DNA of 64,000 bases from Omphalotus guepiniiformis (lineage: Eukaryota; Basidiomycota; Agaricomycetes; Agaricales; Omphalotaceae): contig JAQOOI010000055.1 in the NCBI GenBank assembly GCA_028554645.1, forward strand, positions 62,001-126,000. The letters are read 5' to 3'. Position 1 is the first letter of the stretch; the number at the start of each line of letters is the position of its first letter. Below the pieces are notes generated by a model. That model made no database searches and had not been told where the DNA came from. It saw nothing but the letters and a program-made list of their open reading frames with translations. Both the position numbers and the translations under genes were made by a program. Shown here in pieces: positions 1 through 10,825 of the stretch.

Positions 1-762
1 GCAGTCCGCGAAATTCACCATCACAAAGAGCGAGTCGCGGACACCAATCCGCAGTGTGCTGCGTACTAAGAAGCCAGTGTTGACTATACGACCTCTCGTA
101 GGAATTTTTGACAAGCGGAAAATTTCTCGTTGGAATCCGAACTGGGGGTTTGGCTGGTTTGGCGCACAGGTGTCCAGATGATAGCCGAGGAAAATTTCTG
201 GGTTTTTATAGTCCGAGATATGCGAAAACAGACAAAAAGAACCATATCTTGGAGCACAAAGCTGTATGTGTTGTTATTTTTGTCCACCAGTGCAACGCCA
301 AACGAACTCCAATGCCATGCTGTTACGCGCGTCGCGAGGTTCTCTGAGTTCAGAGTTGAGACGACCATGGTTCAATAGTCTTTGGCCACTTCATATGGCA
401 GACGCTTCGTGGACGGTTCCAATGCCTATCTTTCTTCCTTCCAGATTCAATGTTTGGAGATATACATGGATTTCAACCTGCGGAGAGGCCAGAGTTACTC
501 ACGAAATTAATCGCTGCGGATCACATGACCATACTTGCCGACGCGCTGCAAGTGCCTCCGTCTCCAACTGCACTCCACCTGTCTCCACCTTGGCTTTGTC
601 TCCGCCGTCAACTGGCCAATCATCTCATTCCACTTGATGACGTTTCGCCCGCGCTATATAACCTTCATCCGCAGTTGAGCCTTCCAACTTGACTTCCACT
701 ATCACCCACTCACCCACTTCACTCTCATCTCACTCTCGTCTTTCTGCTATTAGAATTCCAAG
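1..762. promoter_or_regulatory. Upstream region of the SMP-domain gene
   Basis: No open frame here looks like a real gene on either strand. The right end carries a plausible core promoter for the gene starting at 763: a CCAAT box at 616-620 and a TATATAA box at 655-661, about 100 bp before the ATG, followed by a CT-rich leader (about 690-745), as is common in basidiomycete promoters. The left 300 bp could be the end of a neighbouring gene outside the window, but nothing recognisable was read in it. Confidence 0.45.
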
Positions 763-1714
763 ATGTCTACAGCCACGATGACTGAGGTTGCTGTACGAGA
801 TGCTGCGCATCATGTGTGCGTTTTGTCTCAAATCTTGTTTCCGTTCAAGGCGTATATTGACGTGTTGAATTGCGTGTTTATAGTGGCTCCATTGACTTGA
901 AGAGTATCGGTGTCGGTGAGTGTACTTCTGGGTCTCAGATTGACTCGAGGAACTAAAGTTTCGCGTTCAACAGCCGATGCTAGGAAAATTATGTCTTATG
1001 AGCACAAGGCGTTGGGTTATCGCCCACCACCTGGTTCTCTAGCTTCTCAAGCCCAAGCTGAAGCCGCAAAGCACCCCGAAGGTGGTCCCGAGCGTCCCGA
1101 CTCTACTGAGTTGAAGAAGGCAGCGCTGAGCGATGCCGCTAAGATTGAGAGTGAAAGGGGACACCCTATTCCGAAGAGTACAGTTGTTGACGGCATTGAT
1201 TTGTCGACTATCAGTGAATGTACGTGGATCAGATGTTTGCGTTGGATTTGTGTTTGATTGTGAGGTCGACAGCTGAGGCTCGTAAACTTATGTCGGAAGA
1301 ACATAAAGCGCTAGGATTCAGACCACCTCCTGGGTCGCTTGCAGCTGATGCACAGGCTGCTGCTGCGAAGCATCCCGAAGGCAAAATTGACAAGACCATC
1401 GACCCTCAACTCTTGATGCAGGCCGCCATTAAGGACGCTGCTCGTATCTCGTGAGTTCTCGTATATCATTGGCCTGCGCGCATATTCTTAGTGTATTCAG
1501 GTCTGAACGTCGCTCCCGTTCCAATACTCCACCCAAAGTTGAAGCTGAGGATTTGTCAGAGGGTGAAGTGAAGACGTTGCAGTCTCTGGAAACCAAACTG
1601 TAAGGGTCACATTCCTATCTGTCCCCACTCGTCTGACTGCTTTCTAGTCTGGATTCGACCAAAGGCACTCTAGCTGCTGAAACTCAGTCCGCCATGGATG
1701 TCGCAGGAAACTGA
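763..1714 (+). CDS. SMP-domain (seed maturation protein-like) protein
   Basis: A six-exon gene whose protein carries two SMP-type repeats, each reading roughly A-x-A-R-K-x-M-S-x-E-H-K-A-L-G-[YF]-R-P-P-P-G-S-L followed by an Ala-rich A-E-A-A-A-K-H-P-E-G segment (about 975-1215 and 1272-1450). SMP domains were named from plant late-embryogenesis proteins; in fungi the family is conserved but poorly characterised and a stress or desiccation role is only inference. Exons as read: 763-815, 884-915, 974 to about 1219, about 1272-1451, about 1501-1599, about 1648-1714. The splice phases join cleanly and the frame stays open to TGA at 1712-1714. The start follows a CCAAT/TATA promoter and is the first ATG in the leader. 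The protein is small (roughly 200 residues), hydrophilic, without signal peptide or membrane segment, so it is probably cytosolic or nuclear. Confidence 0.8.
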
Positions 1715-1957
1715 TTCGTTGCTACATATTTCTTTGCGTTCCAAGCATCCCACAATTTTGTACTTTAGCATGGTTTCGCACTTGTACCGATAATGAGAAT
1801 ATTCTGTATTTTTATGCAACCAGTTACGAGTGACTTACGATTTCTTGACAAATGCATTGATTCATTGACGCTCAGGAAAGAATTGCTGATGCTGTGATGG
1901 TACTTAGGCGCGAGAGTCGAAATATTGAATCGGACTTAGCCGAAGGCTCTACTCGTC

Positions 1958-3777
1958 ATGCAGCCTCAGGGTCCCTCTTTGGTCGTCACTTCACCTTTCT
2001 CCGCTTCTATAGAGCTTCCAGAGGAATCTTCAGAAATTCACTTTGCTGACATGGCCACTCCCACCGTTCGGACACCTCTCACTGATGTACCAGAGCATGG
2101 CCCATTCACACCAACGACACCTGATCGTACAAATTCACCCTATTTCAACCCTTTAGCCACCGGATCGTCTACTACTTTGGGTGCGCCTTCATCGTCGGGT
2201 GGCAGCAGTAGCGGTGGCGGTGGCAGTAGTGGAAGGAGATCAGGCACTTCGAAAAAACCGAGTGGATCGAGGGCAGCTAGTGGCTCCAGTACAGGGGCGA
2301 GCTCTAGCTCTGGTTCGGGTTCGAGCTCACGCAGGACGGCGTCGATTTCGTCCAACTCGTCTATATCGACAGTTAAAGATGGGAGTGGCAAGGGGTTGAG
2401 TATGTCTACCAAGTCGACGATATCGAGGATGAGGAGTACGCCGAGGTTGACTCATGAAAAGGAAGCTGAGGCTGCCCCGAGCACGATCATATATTGGAGT
2501 CGGGCACCGGTATATGGTGCGTGTCCGACGCGCACGATGAGAGGACATACGGTTACTCTGGTTGATTCGACTGCTTGGGTGTTTGGTGGATGTGATGATA
2601 AAGAGACTTCGAGAGATATATATTGCTTTGACGTTGGTGAGTGGTTTATTCTATTCTAAATTGTCGTGGAACGCGCGATATTGTGTCTCGAATGCCGTTG
2701 CATGCAATTCTGTCAAGAGGCTTTGCCACCGAGCTTGCGTGGCGTTTTCTACATGAATGTATTACTCCCAACGCGCTCACTTCACTATGACCTTCTCCTA
2801 CAACCACACCCATCACTAACTTTTTACGCCACAGAAACAATGCAATGGTCACACCCAGACACTGTTGGCGACATACCACCTCCTTCTCGTGCACACACAG
2901 CGACTCTTGTCGACCGCAAGCTCTTCATATTCGGCGGAGGTCAGTCAGCCAATTATTCCGATACAGTCTACGTGTTAGACACGACAACTCGGCGATGGAC
3001 ACGTCCCATTATAGAGAGCGAGCTGCCTGCACCCCGGCGTGCACATACTGCAGTGTATTATTCTGGGAAGATCTGGATTTTCGGCGGAGGGAATGGGATG
3101 ACGGCGTTAAATGATGTATGGACACTAGATACGACGAAGATGCAGTGGGAGAAAAAGAACCCGCGTGGATCGATAGGGAAAGATGGAAAAGAAGCGATAC
3201 CCAGTCCTAGAGGTTATCATACTGCTAATCTTGTAATGAACATGATGGTAGTCGTTGGAGGGTCGGATGGGAAGGATTGTTTTGCGGAGGTTTGGTGTTT
3301 GAATCTCGGTGTGCCTTCTCTCTTCTTCCTCTTTAACGCTCCATTTAAGAGTTCTGATGATTGGTCATGATAGATACCCTACAATGGACGTTGCTTGAAC
3401 TTCCAGAGTCATACAAACGACTTTCGCACACTGCAACACAGGTTGGGTCTTACCTATTTATCCAAGGAGGCCATAATGGGGCGGAATACGTTTCCGATAT
3501 GAAATTCTTCAACCTCGGTACGTATCATTCATGGATTAATCGCCCCGATGATCCAATCCCAACAAGACCATTTGTAGTCAACCTCCAATACGAAACTCGC
3601 CAGATTATGGGTAGACCACCCACACCGAGAGGGTACCATGTATCCATTCTTGCAGACAGCAGGCTTTTCTTTTTTGGAGGGTACAACGGCGCGAACGCGT
3701 ACGATGATGTTCATATTGTTGATCTGGCAGGTGCGGCGTACCTACCGCAAGTGACGAGTTTCACTATAGAGCTATGA
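1958..3777 (+). CDS. Kelch-repeat protein
   Basis: The protein begins with a long disordered Ser/Gly-rich region (1958 to about 2450) and continues into a beta-propeller of Kelch repeats. Recognisable blades contain R-x-x-H-T-x-x-L-V and [WFI]-x-F-G-G motifs: G-H-T-V-T-L-V...V-F-G-G, A-H-T-A-T-L-V...I-F-G-G-G, A-H-T-A-V...I-F-G-G-G, G-Y-H-T-A...V-V-G-G-S, S-H-T-A-T...I-Q-G-G-H and G-Y-H-V-S...F-F-G-G-Y. Introns lie near 2637-2833, 3309-3370 and 3518-3575; stop TGA at 3775-3777. Fungal Kelch proteins with a disordered N-terminus include the Tea1/Kel1 polarity factors, but the long coiled-coil tail of Tea1 is missing here, so a polarity role is not shown. The propeller most likely binds a protein partner. 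The intron after exon 1 is unusually long (about 195 nt) for this window; a missed small exon is possible. Confidence 0.82.
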
Positions 3778-4243
3778 CTTTGAGGCTGGGTGGGGATAGC
3801 TTCATTGAGCTGTCACAGCTCAACATGCCGGAACACTTTGTCGTGTTTGTCTGGACTCAAAGCTTGAACTGCGCCGATGTTTTGTTAATTAACCAATTAA
3901 GTATGTATGTAGTCGTGCGCCTGGAGGCGTTGTCCATTATAATAAATATCTTCTGAGCACTTTTGTATAAATCGTGAAGATAAGCCCAGTCTTGTACTGG
4001 ACTTGTACTAGACTTGAAAGCTACGATGCTCGACGGTGGAAACCCGGAGATATTGCGGCCGTGTTGCATGGGCCGGCGCCGCGGCCGCAATGCGGGGAAC
4101 GAGGCGCTTCCCGCAACCGCTTCTTTGCTGGCTTACTTGGTGTCAGTTTGGTGTCTTATCTCAAAAAGATATAGACTTGCTATGAAAACTTCTTTAGTAG
4201 AACTGTGTGTCTGCGTTATCGCTCAGTACGCCAGTCTTCAGCT
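3778..4243. promoter_or_regulatory. P450 upstream region with GC-rich inverted repeat
   Basis: This is the interval between the Kelch stop and the P450 start. It holds an 11-bp motif repeated in tandem (TTGTACTGGAC then TTGTACTAGAC, about 3992-4013) and a 10-bp perfect inverted repeat ATTGCGGCCG / CGGCCGCAAT (4052-4061 and 4082-4091) whose loop is almost entirely G and C. CGG/CCG half sites of this kind are the usual targets of Zn(II)2Cys6 regulators in fungi; binding here is inference only. No gene is seen. Confidence 0.35.
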
Positions 4244-6365
4244 ATGGCTTCAGGTGTCCCAACCATTTCTGCGTTGCGGGAGCGCGTCTTCGATGTCTTG
4301 ACACACCCATCTGATAACGTGCCTCTACTGGCTACGATCTTCATTCTTTTCTCAGCTTACTCTGTAGCGAAGTATTACAGAAGTCCTTGGAGGAGTCTTC
4401 CACCCGGTCCAAAAGGATTACCTCTCATTGGAAATGCTCTCCAGCTTCGTAGTCATGCATGGTTGAAGTTCACGGAATGGAGGAAGAGTTATGGTGAGCG
4501 CTCGTGCCAACATTAGTTGGGATCACTAATGATTTACTTCTATGATAGGTGATATAATATACCTGAATGCTGCTGGGCAGCCTATTATCGTTTTCAATTC
4601 GCAAAAAGTTGCTTTCGATCTTATGGAACGTCGGGCGAACATATACTCTGACCGTCCAAACAACATCGTCGCGAATGATATCATGACGGAGGGTCTGCTT
4701 TTTGTGTTTTCGCACTACACTGATGTGTGAGTTTATTCCTTTTCACCCTACTCGGTTACTCATTTATGTTGGTTCGAGTATAGATGGCGCCGAATGAAAA
4801 AAGCTTCGCATGAAGCACTGAACAAGAGCATTTCACCAAAGTACCAAGAGAGTCAATTCTCTGAGGCACTCGTCCTCACTTTGGCAATGGGAAAACAACC
4901 AGTACAATGGGCTCAGCATATCAAGCGGGCGGCTGCTTCGTTCATTATGGGGGTCGCATATGATAAACCTCCCATTGAGTCCGAGAACGATCCTGCTGTC
5001 GTCAAGGTTAATGAATTTGTTGCGCGTCTCACCCGTGCTGCGCTTCCTGGATGTACGTCGCTCATGTTCTGTTGGTGCTGAACTAGTTGGAGTAATATCT
5101 GTTTAATAGCACACCTTGTTGAGTTCTTCACTTGGATGAAATACCTCCCTTCATGGTGCGTAAGAAAAGTGTAGAATTTTGAGTCCATTTCGTTGACCGA
5201 TTCGGCTTGCAGGATGGCAGCCTGGAAGCGAAAGGCCCAACAGGATTTCATCACTGATTCTGCGATGTTCATTGGTCTGTTCAAGGAAGTGCAGACGCGT
5301 GTGGTACGGTTTTTATTTCAATGCCATTCGTTTCCCCACGTTTACCGACATGAACTCACAGGAAGCTGGTGATGAGCGATTCAGCTTCTCCGCTCAACTT
5401 GTCAAGGATGCCAAGCGCAATAATCTTTCTGAACGTGAAAATGCTTGGTTGGCGGGTACTATGTATGCGTATATATGCTAGCGTCTGACTATCTTGCACT
5501 AACCCGTACTCTTTTAGTGCTGGCGGAGCTGAAACTACTGCAGGTGTACTCACAGTAAGTGCTAAATTCTCAGTTCCCAGCACAAAACTCACGTTCCACA
5601 TAACAGTGGTTCATTCTCGCCATGGTCGCCTACCCTGAAACCCAGAAGCGTGCTCAAGCCGAGCTCGATGCAGTCGTCGGCCGCGACCGCGTTCCTACCT
5701 TCAATGACCGTGATCAATTGCCCTACATTGCTGCTATAATGAAGGAAATCCTCCGCTGGAAACCTGTTGGTCCTCTTGGTCTACCCCACCGCTCGACTGA
5801 GGACGACTGGTATGAAGGCTACTTCATCCCGAAGGGCAGTATCTGTATTGCGAACGTGTGGCACCTAAACCGTGACCCGGAGATTTATGGACCTGATGCG
5901 GATGAGTTTAAGCCTGAGCGTCATTTGGATGCAAAGGGCCAGGTGATTGCTGGATCTAAGGAGACACACGTATGTCGCTAGTGCTATTATATGGTACATC
6001 TGATGTGCTCATTCCTCATTCAATCTTCTAGGAGGAAAGCCACTTCACGTATGGATTCGGAAGGAGACTTTGTGTGGGCCGCCATGTCGCTAATCAGTCT
6101 CTGTTCATCGACATCGCATTGATGCTGTGGGCTTTAAACATTGAGCGGGGCAGGGAACCTGATGGTTCGCTCTCACCAATAGAACTCGACGAAGTTGTCG
6201 AGGATGGTGTTGTCATGTGAGTTTTCGTATCGTATCAAGGAAAATGAGCTCGAGGCTAAATTATCTTTTTCCAGTCGTCCGATTCCGTTCAAAACAAAGA
6301 TTACACCTCGATTCCCGGATTCGATATCGCTGGTGGAGAAAGAACAGGAGATGCTTGTGGGTTAA
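4244..6365 (+). CDS. Cytochrome P450 monooxygenase
   Basis: A membrane-anchored microsomal P450 of roughly 500 residues. In order: an N-terminal hydrophobic anchor (about residues 24-40, V-P-L-L-A-T-I-F-I-L-F), the proline-rich hinge P-P-G-P-K-G-L-P-L-I-G-N, the I-helix oxygen-binding motif A-G-G-A-E-T-T (exon near 5518-5553), the K-helix E-x-x-R (E-I-L-R, about 5750), and the haem loop F-T-Y-G-F-G-R-R-L-C-V-G with the axial Cys (about 6048-6083). At least eight short introns interrupt it; stop TAA at 6363-6365. All catalytic motifs are present, so the enzyme looks functional. It is close in style to the CYP64/O-methylsterigmatocystin-oxidoreductase-like group that is expanded in Agaricomycetes; the substrate cannot be told from the sequence. 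No biosynthetic partner lies next to it. The ATG chosen at 4244 gives a proper anchor; an in-frame non-ATG extension upstream is not needed. Confidence 0.9.
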
Positions 6366-6919
6366 GCGTACTTTAGATGTCCAATGTTTATGCTCTTGGT
6401 CAAGTGTACTATAAATATTATTTGCACAGCAGCTTTCGTGTTTTATATTTCAATGGTTAACAGCATTTATGTGCCTCGAACATCGTGTTCATAGTTGTCC
6501 CTCTGGGCTCGCTGCTGAGCCTGAAGTCACCGAAATGTTAGTTTTCACGATTACGACTCTTCTCTTCGAGATGCGTGGTTATACATGTGCTCTGCGACAT
6601 TAATATCTACACAAAAAATACCTATCAAATCCTCGAGTCCACATTATGATGTTGATACGGAGATCACCAGTTGTTACTGCCCAACATGGCGCTCAACTCC
6701 CTTCGGACTCTGAGTCCCAAGCACCGGCAGTCCCGCATGCATCTTCGACTTCTGATATGTTTGACCATGTGCATCTTCAGTCACTGCCATACCATACATC
6801 TCCACCATTCCATGTTGCTTTGAAAGCGATCCTCTCGAGTATAAAAAGCTTGGTATACGTTCACGACAAAATTGTTCGAGACCTTCTCGACTCGAATTTC
6901 TTCTGTAACTAGGACGGAG
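6366..6919. promoter_or_regulatory. Protease 1 upstream region with TATA box
   Basis: No gene is seen between the P450 and the first aspartic protease. A TATAAAA box lies at 6840-6846, about 75 bp upstream of the protease ATG at 6920, a normal distance for a TATA-driven secreted enzyme gene. Confidence 0.4.
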
Positions 6920-8536
6920 ATGAGGACTTCAGTTGTCTTTTGGGCCCTTCTTCAGGCTATTTTGTCTGCCACTGCCTCAACTGCTGAGAAGGCCACCCCA
7001 CAGAAGATAGCTCTGTCATCTCGTGTAGCACCACCTGGGCAGTCTCTGAAGCGGAGGGCTTTGTCGCCTGCGAGTGTTCCTCTTGCGGACTTTTTCAAGG
7101 GCACGGATTTGCAGTGAGTACTTACAATTTGATATTGTGTTCATTCCTGACACGTTGTTGGAAATAGATGGTTTGGGAACATCTCTGGTTCGTATATCGA
7201 GTCGTATTCTATCTTGGAGACGTGTTCACTCTCGGAATACAGTTGGGACACCTCCTCAAGTGCTTCCGGTTGGTTTTGCTATCACCTCTGGACGGAAGAA
7301 TGGCGACTGATTTGGATGAATATATAGGTCGTTTTTGATACCGGCAGTACTTCTCTCGAATTCGACAGTATGTTCTCGTTTATTTTTGCAATCTTCAGCT
7401 CTCACACGTTCTTCCTCTTGTCGCAGGCATCAGCTGCACCTCATGCACTGACAGTCAAGTCAAGTTTGACTCTTCTAAAAGTAGCACATTCGTGGATGGC
7501 GGCCGAACCAGCAGCATTACTTTTGCCACAGGTGTCGGCGTAGATCCTGTGATTGGCGACAACTACAAGCTGACGCTGAGATCTGCCACGGACACAGTCT
7601 CTGTTGCTGGTTTGACGGCTACCGATTTCTCCCTATTCTTGATTACAGCTCAAACTCCAAAGTTCAACATCGATCCATTCAGTGGTATCATGGGTGAATA
7701 GTCATTTTATATTCTTGTAGTATTCAAAGTTGTCTGACGCCGTAATTTTAAGGTATGGGTGCAAGAGTGTCTGGTATCTTTTCGGCCCTTGCAAGTCAGG
7801 GCCTTCCCTGTGGGTGTTCATTGCTTTCTCCAACCAGTCTCGGGGCTCAAATCTGCGACTAGCTCTTTTCGGAATGTTCCTTACACCGCTTGCTGTTGGA
7901 GATGCTGAACTGACACTCGGGGGAATCGATGACACAAAATTCAACAGTGAGTTGATCAGTGGCGCAGGAGTCCCTTAATTCTAACAATTTTGCCCTAGGC
8001 ACGCTCACGTATGCATCCACGGCTTCGACTGGCGCAACCTGGGAGCTCAACTCCCCCGGAATCGCGGTGAATGGAAAGACAACTTCATTGTTGGACTCGA
8101 GCCGCACCATCATTTTCGATAGCGGGACTAGTAATATCTTATTCTCCACTGATACAGCTGAGGCTATTTGTCGCTCTACTGTTACGCAGTACCGACGAAG
8201 TTCTAATTGTTTTCTCATCAGGCTATTTATGCTCTCATTTCCCCCGACATTCAGCCCAACTCGGACGAGCCTGGAACTTACGGCATTGCTTGCGACCTCA
8301 TCTCATCTTTACCAGCCGTCATCGATATCGGATTTACTGCACAAGACGGTAGTCCGTTCAATCTCACGATTCCCAGTAGCGAGCTCAGCGTCGGACCGTT
8401 CGACAGCGATCCGACGCTTTGCCAGACTTTGATCAATGCTTTCGATGGGTTAGAGCTTGTAGGGGGTAGTCTGTTCAAACATTACTACAGTGTTTGGGAC
8501 ATCGGTAATCGTAGAATGGGTTTCGCTGCTGTCTGA
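6920..8536 (+). CDS. Secreted pepsin-type aspartic protease (A1), copy 1
   Basis: An A1-family aspartic endopeptidase with a signal peptide (M-R-T-S-V-V-F-W-A-L-L-Q-A-I-L-S-A), a short propeptide rich in basic residues (S-L-K-R-R-A-L), and two catalytic half-sites: V-V-F-D-T-G-S-T-S (about 7329-7355) and I-I-F-D-S-G-T-S-N (about 8110-8136). A disulfide-type C-T-S-C pair follows the first Asp, and the C-terminus Y-Y-S-V-W-D-x-G-N-R-R-M-G-F-A matches the family. About seven introns; TGA ends at 8536. Protein of roughly 400 residues, the usual length for the family. Extracellular protein breakdown is the expected role. It sits head-to-tail with a close paralogue at 9201-10825, with the same intron positions, so the pair arose by local duplication. 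Confidence 0.88.
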
Positions 8537-9200
8537 TGGGAAATATGAAATGTCAGCGGAATAATGAATTGTAGAGAAAGATGTATATCTGGGGCCCGAG
8601 TCCATTTGTCCGACTGACTCCTTGTACGTTAGCTTGATAGGGTTGAGAAGCCCAGAGATTTGCGATGTCTAATGGCCATTCAGTAAATTTTTTCCCTCAA
8701 GTGATTTTCAGTGGATTCCACGCGCAGATGATGGGCGCTCTGCGAGTTATCGGTGTACACCCTTGTACACCCTTGTACACCATCGGTCATGTTTAACGGT
8801 GTCCGAACTGCGATCATGGAGCGATCATGGATTCTCACGCCTGTTGTACCTCTGCACTACCTCTGCTCAGAACTATATTCAGTGTTCTTTGCCACTGTCA
8901 TCACACTTTCCCCACTAAAATATTAATGCATACATCCATGGTGCCTTGTCATTGCCTTGTTCCTGCGGGATGTCTCTGATTTTTACAGGCTCTTGGCTAC
9001 GGGCTGTGTTGATATACTACTCATCCACACGTGGTCTGGGATAATAAAACACGAATTCGTCCCTGGCTTGATATCTTGACACTTCAAAATCAGAGCATTT
9101 TAGCTCCAATTAGGTTCTAGTGATTGCATATAAAAGGCTTTTTCGATAATGTTGTGTGTCCTGCTTGAAGTACTTACTCTTGGCAGAGATTACTCACGCG
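8537..9200. promoter_or_regulatory. Spacer between the two proteases
   Basis: No gene is seen. A short tandem of the 11-mer TTGTACACCC-type unit (about 8754-8782) and a TATAAAA box at 9129-9135, about 66 bp before the second protease start, are the only notable elements. Confidence 0.4.
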
Positions 9201-10825
9201 ATGTTGGGATTCTGGTGGCTCCTTCAGACAATCTTGTCGACGGTTGTTCTTGCTGAGAAGACCGCACCTCGAAAGATCACTTTGACGTCTCGTAGGGCTG
9301 CATACGGGGAGTCTTTGCAACGGAGAGCGTTGTCGCCGCTCGATCTACCTCTTGCGAACTTCTTCAATGGCACGGACTTGCAGTGAGTATAGACGGATTC
9401 GTTTGTGTTGGTGTTGTAATTGATTTTGCTTTTGTGTACTAGGTGGTATGGAAATATCTCAGGTTGGTGTTTTCGTGATTGCAGGATGATAGGGAATTCA
9501 TCTAAATGCTCATATGTAGTTGGCACGCCTCCTCAGCACACCACCGTGCGTTTGTGCATATAACGTTGGTGTCTCTGTTCTTACCTCGACAAATAGGTCG
9601 TGTTCGATACTGGCAGCACCAATATAGAAATAACGAGTAGGCATGATATTCTTCCCCCTTCTCTCAGATCTGACTTTCTTTCCACTTCACAGGTACCTTC
9701 TGCGAGTCTTGTATTCATCAGATTCAATTTGACCCTTTCAAGAGTTCAACGTTCGTGGACGGCGGCCAAATTCTGAATGTTTCCTTCGGTACAGGTGTTG
9801 GTGTAGACCCTGTGATTAACGACAACTACCGTATGGTATTGCGGAATGGTGCAGACACGATCTCCGTTGGGGAGTTGACATCTCCCAATGTTTCTATGTT
9901 TTTGGTCATGAACCAGACCTCCACTTTTGATATCGATCCGTTTAGTGGTATTCTAGGTAAGCGATTATTTTTGCTGCTCTTCAAGATGCTTTCAACGAAC
10001 TTTCGAAGGCATGGGTCCGGAATCTACTTTCTTCGGCGGTCTAATCGAGCAAGGTCTCCCTTGTGTGTATTTTCATTTCCCTATGCTATCGGTGTCACAG
10101 CTCATCGAGTCTTATGAAGCTCTTTTTGGGATGTACCTTACTCCGCGTTCGATTGGGAACGCGGAGCTTACCTTTGGTGGAATAGATGAAAGTAAATTCA
10201 CAGGTGCTTTTCTTTCACTGCCATGTGTCTATTATGGTCGGTTCCTGAAACGCCTCCAGGTGACTTGACGTTCGCGTCCCTTCCCTTTAACACTAGCCGG
10301 TACTGGCAGCTCCAGTCTTCAGGAATTTATGTGAACGGGAAGACTACGGAATTGCTAAGCACTCCCGAGTCAATCCCCACTGTCATTTTTGACAGTGGAA
10401 CAAGTAATGCAGTATTCTCAACTAATATCACAGAGGTACTTATTTCCTTGATTGTTCAGGTGAAACTGACATGCGCGGGGAGAGACTCATTACCGCATTT
10501 CACAGAGGCCATCTACTCCTTAATATCTCCTCAAATTAGACCTAACCCAGCCGAGCCAGGGAGCTACGGCATTCCTTGCGAACTCATACCGAGGTTACCA
10601 GCTGTCATTGATATCGGCTTCACTGCACAGGACGGAACACCATTCAATCTTACTATCCCCAGCTGCGAGCTTAGCGTCGGACCGTTCCCGGGAAATTCTT
10701 CTTTGTGCCAGACATTGATTAATGCACTTGATGGTCTGGCGGTGATAGGGGGTAGTCTTCTCAAACATTATTACAGCGTTTGGGATGTCGAAGGTCAACG
10801 ATTGGGTTTTGCTAGTGCTGTTTGA
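9201..10825 (+). CDS. Secreted pepsin-type aspartic protease (A1), copy 2
   Basis: Paralogue of the preceding protease with the same architecture: signal peptide (M-L-G-F-W-W-L-L-Q-T-I-L-S), basic propeptide (L-Q-R-R-A-L-S-P), first active site V-V-F-D-T-G-S-T-N (about 9597-9623), C-x-x-C motif (C-E-S-C), second active site V-I-F-D-S-G-T-S-N (about 10382-10408), and the conserved C-terminal Y-Y-S-V-W-D. TGA ends at 10825. Intron positions match copy 1. One intron near 10436-10506 is read slightly differently from copy 1: translation also runs open through it, so either splicing or retention keeps a frame there. Both copies look catalytically complete; divergence between them is clear but moderate, suggesting an old duplication with both genes kept. 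Confidence 0.87.

Noticed and set aside
84..368. Minus-strand 94-codon frame at the window start
   Set aside because: No domain, no splice continuation and overlapping frames on the other strand; probably chance.
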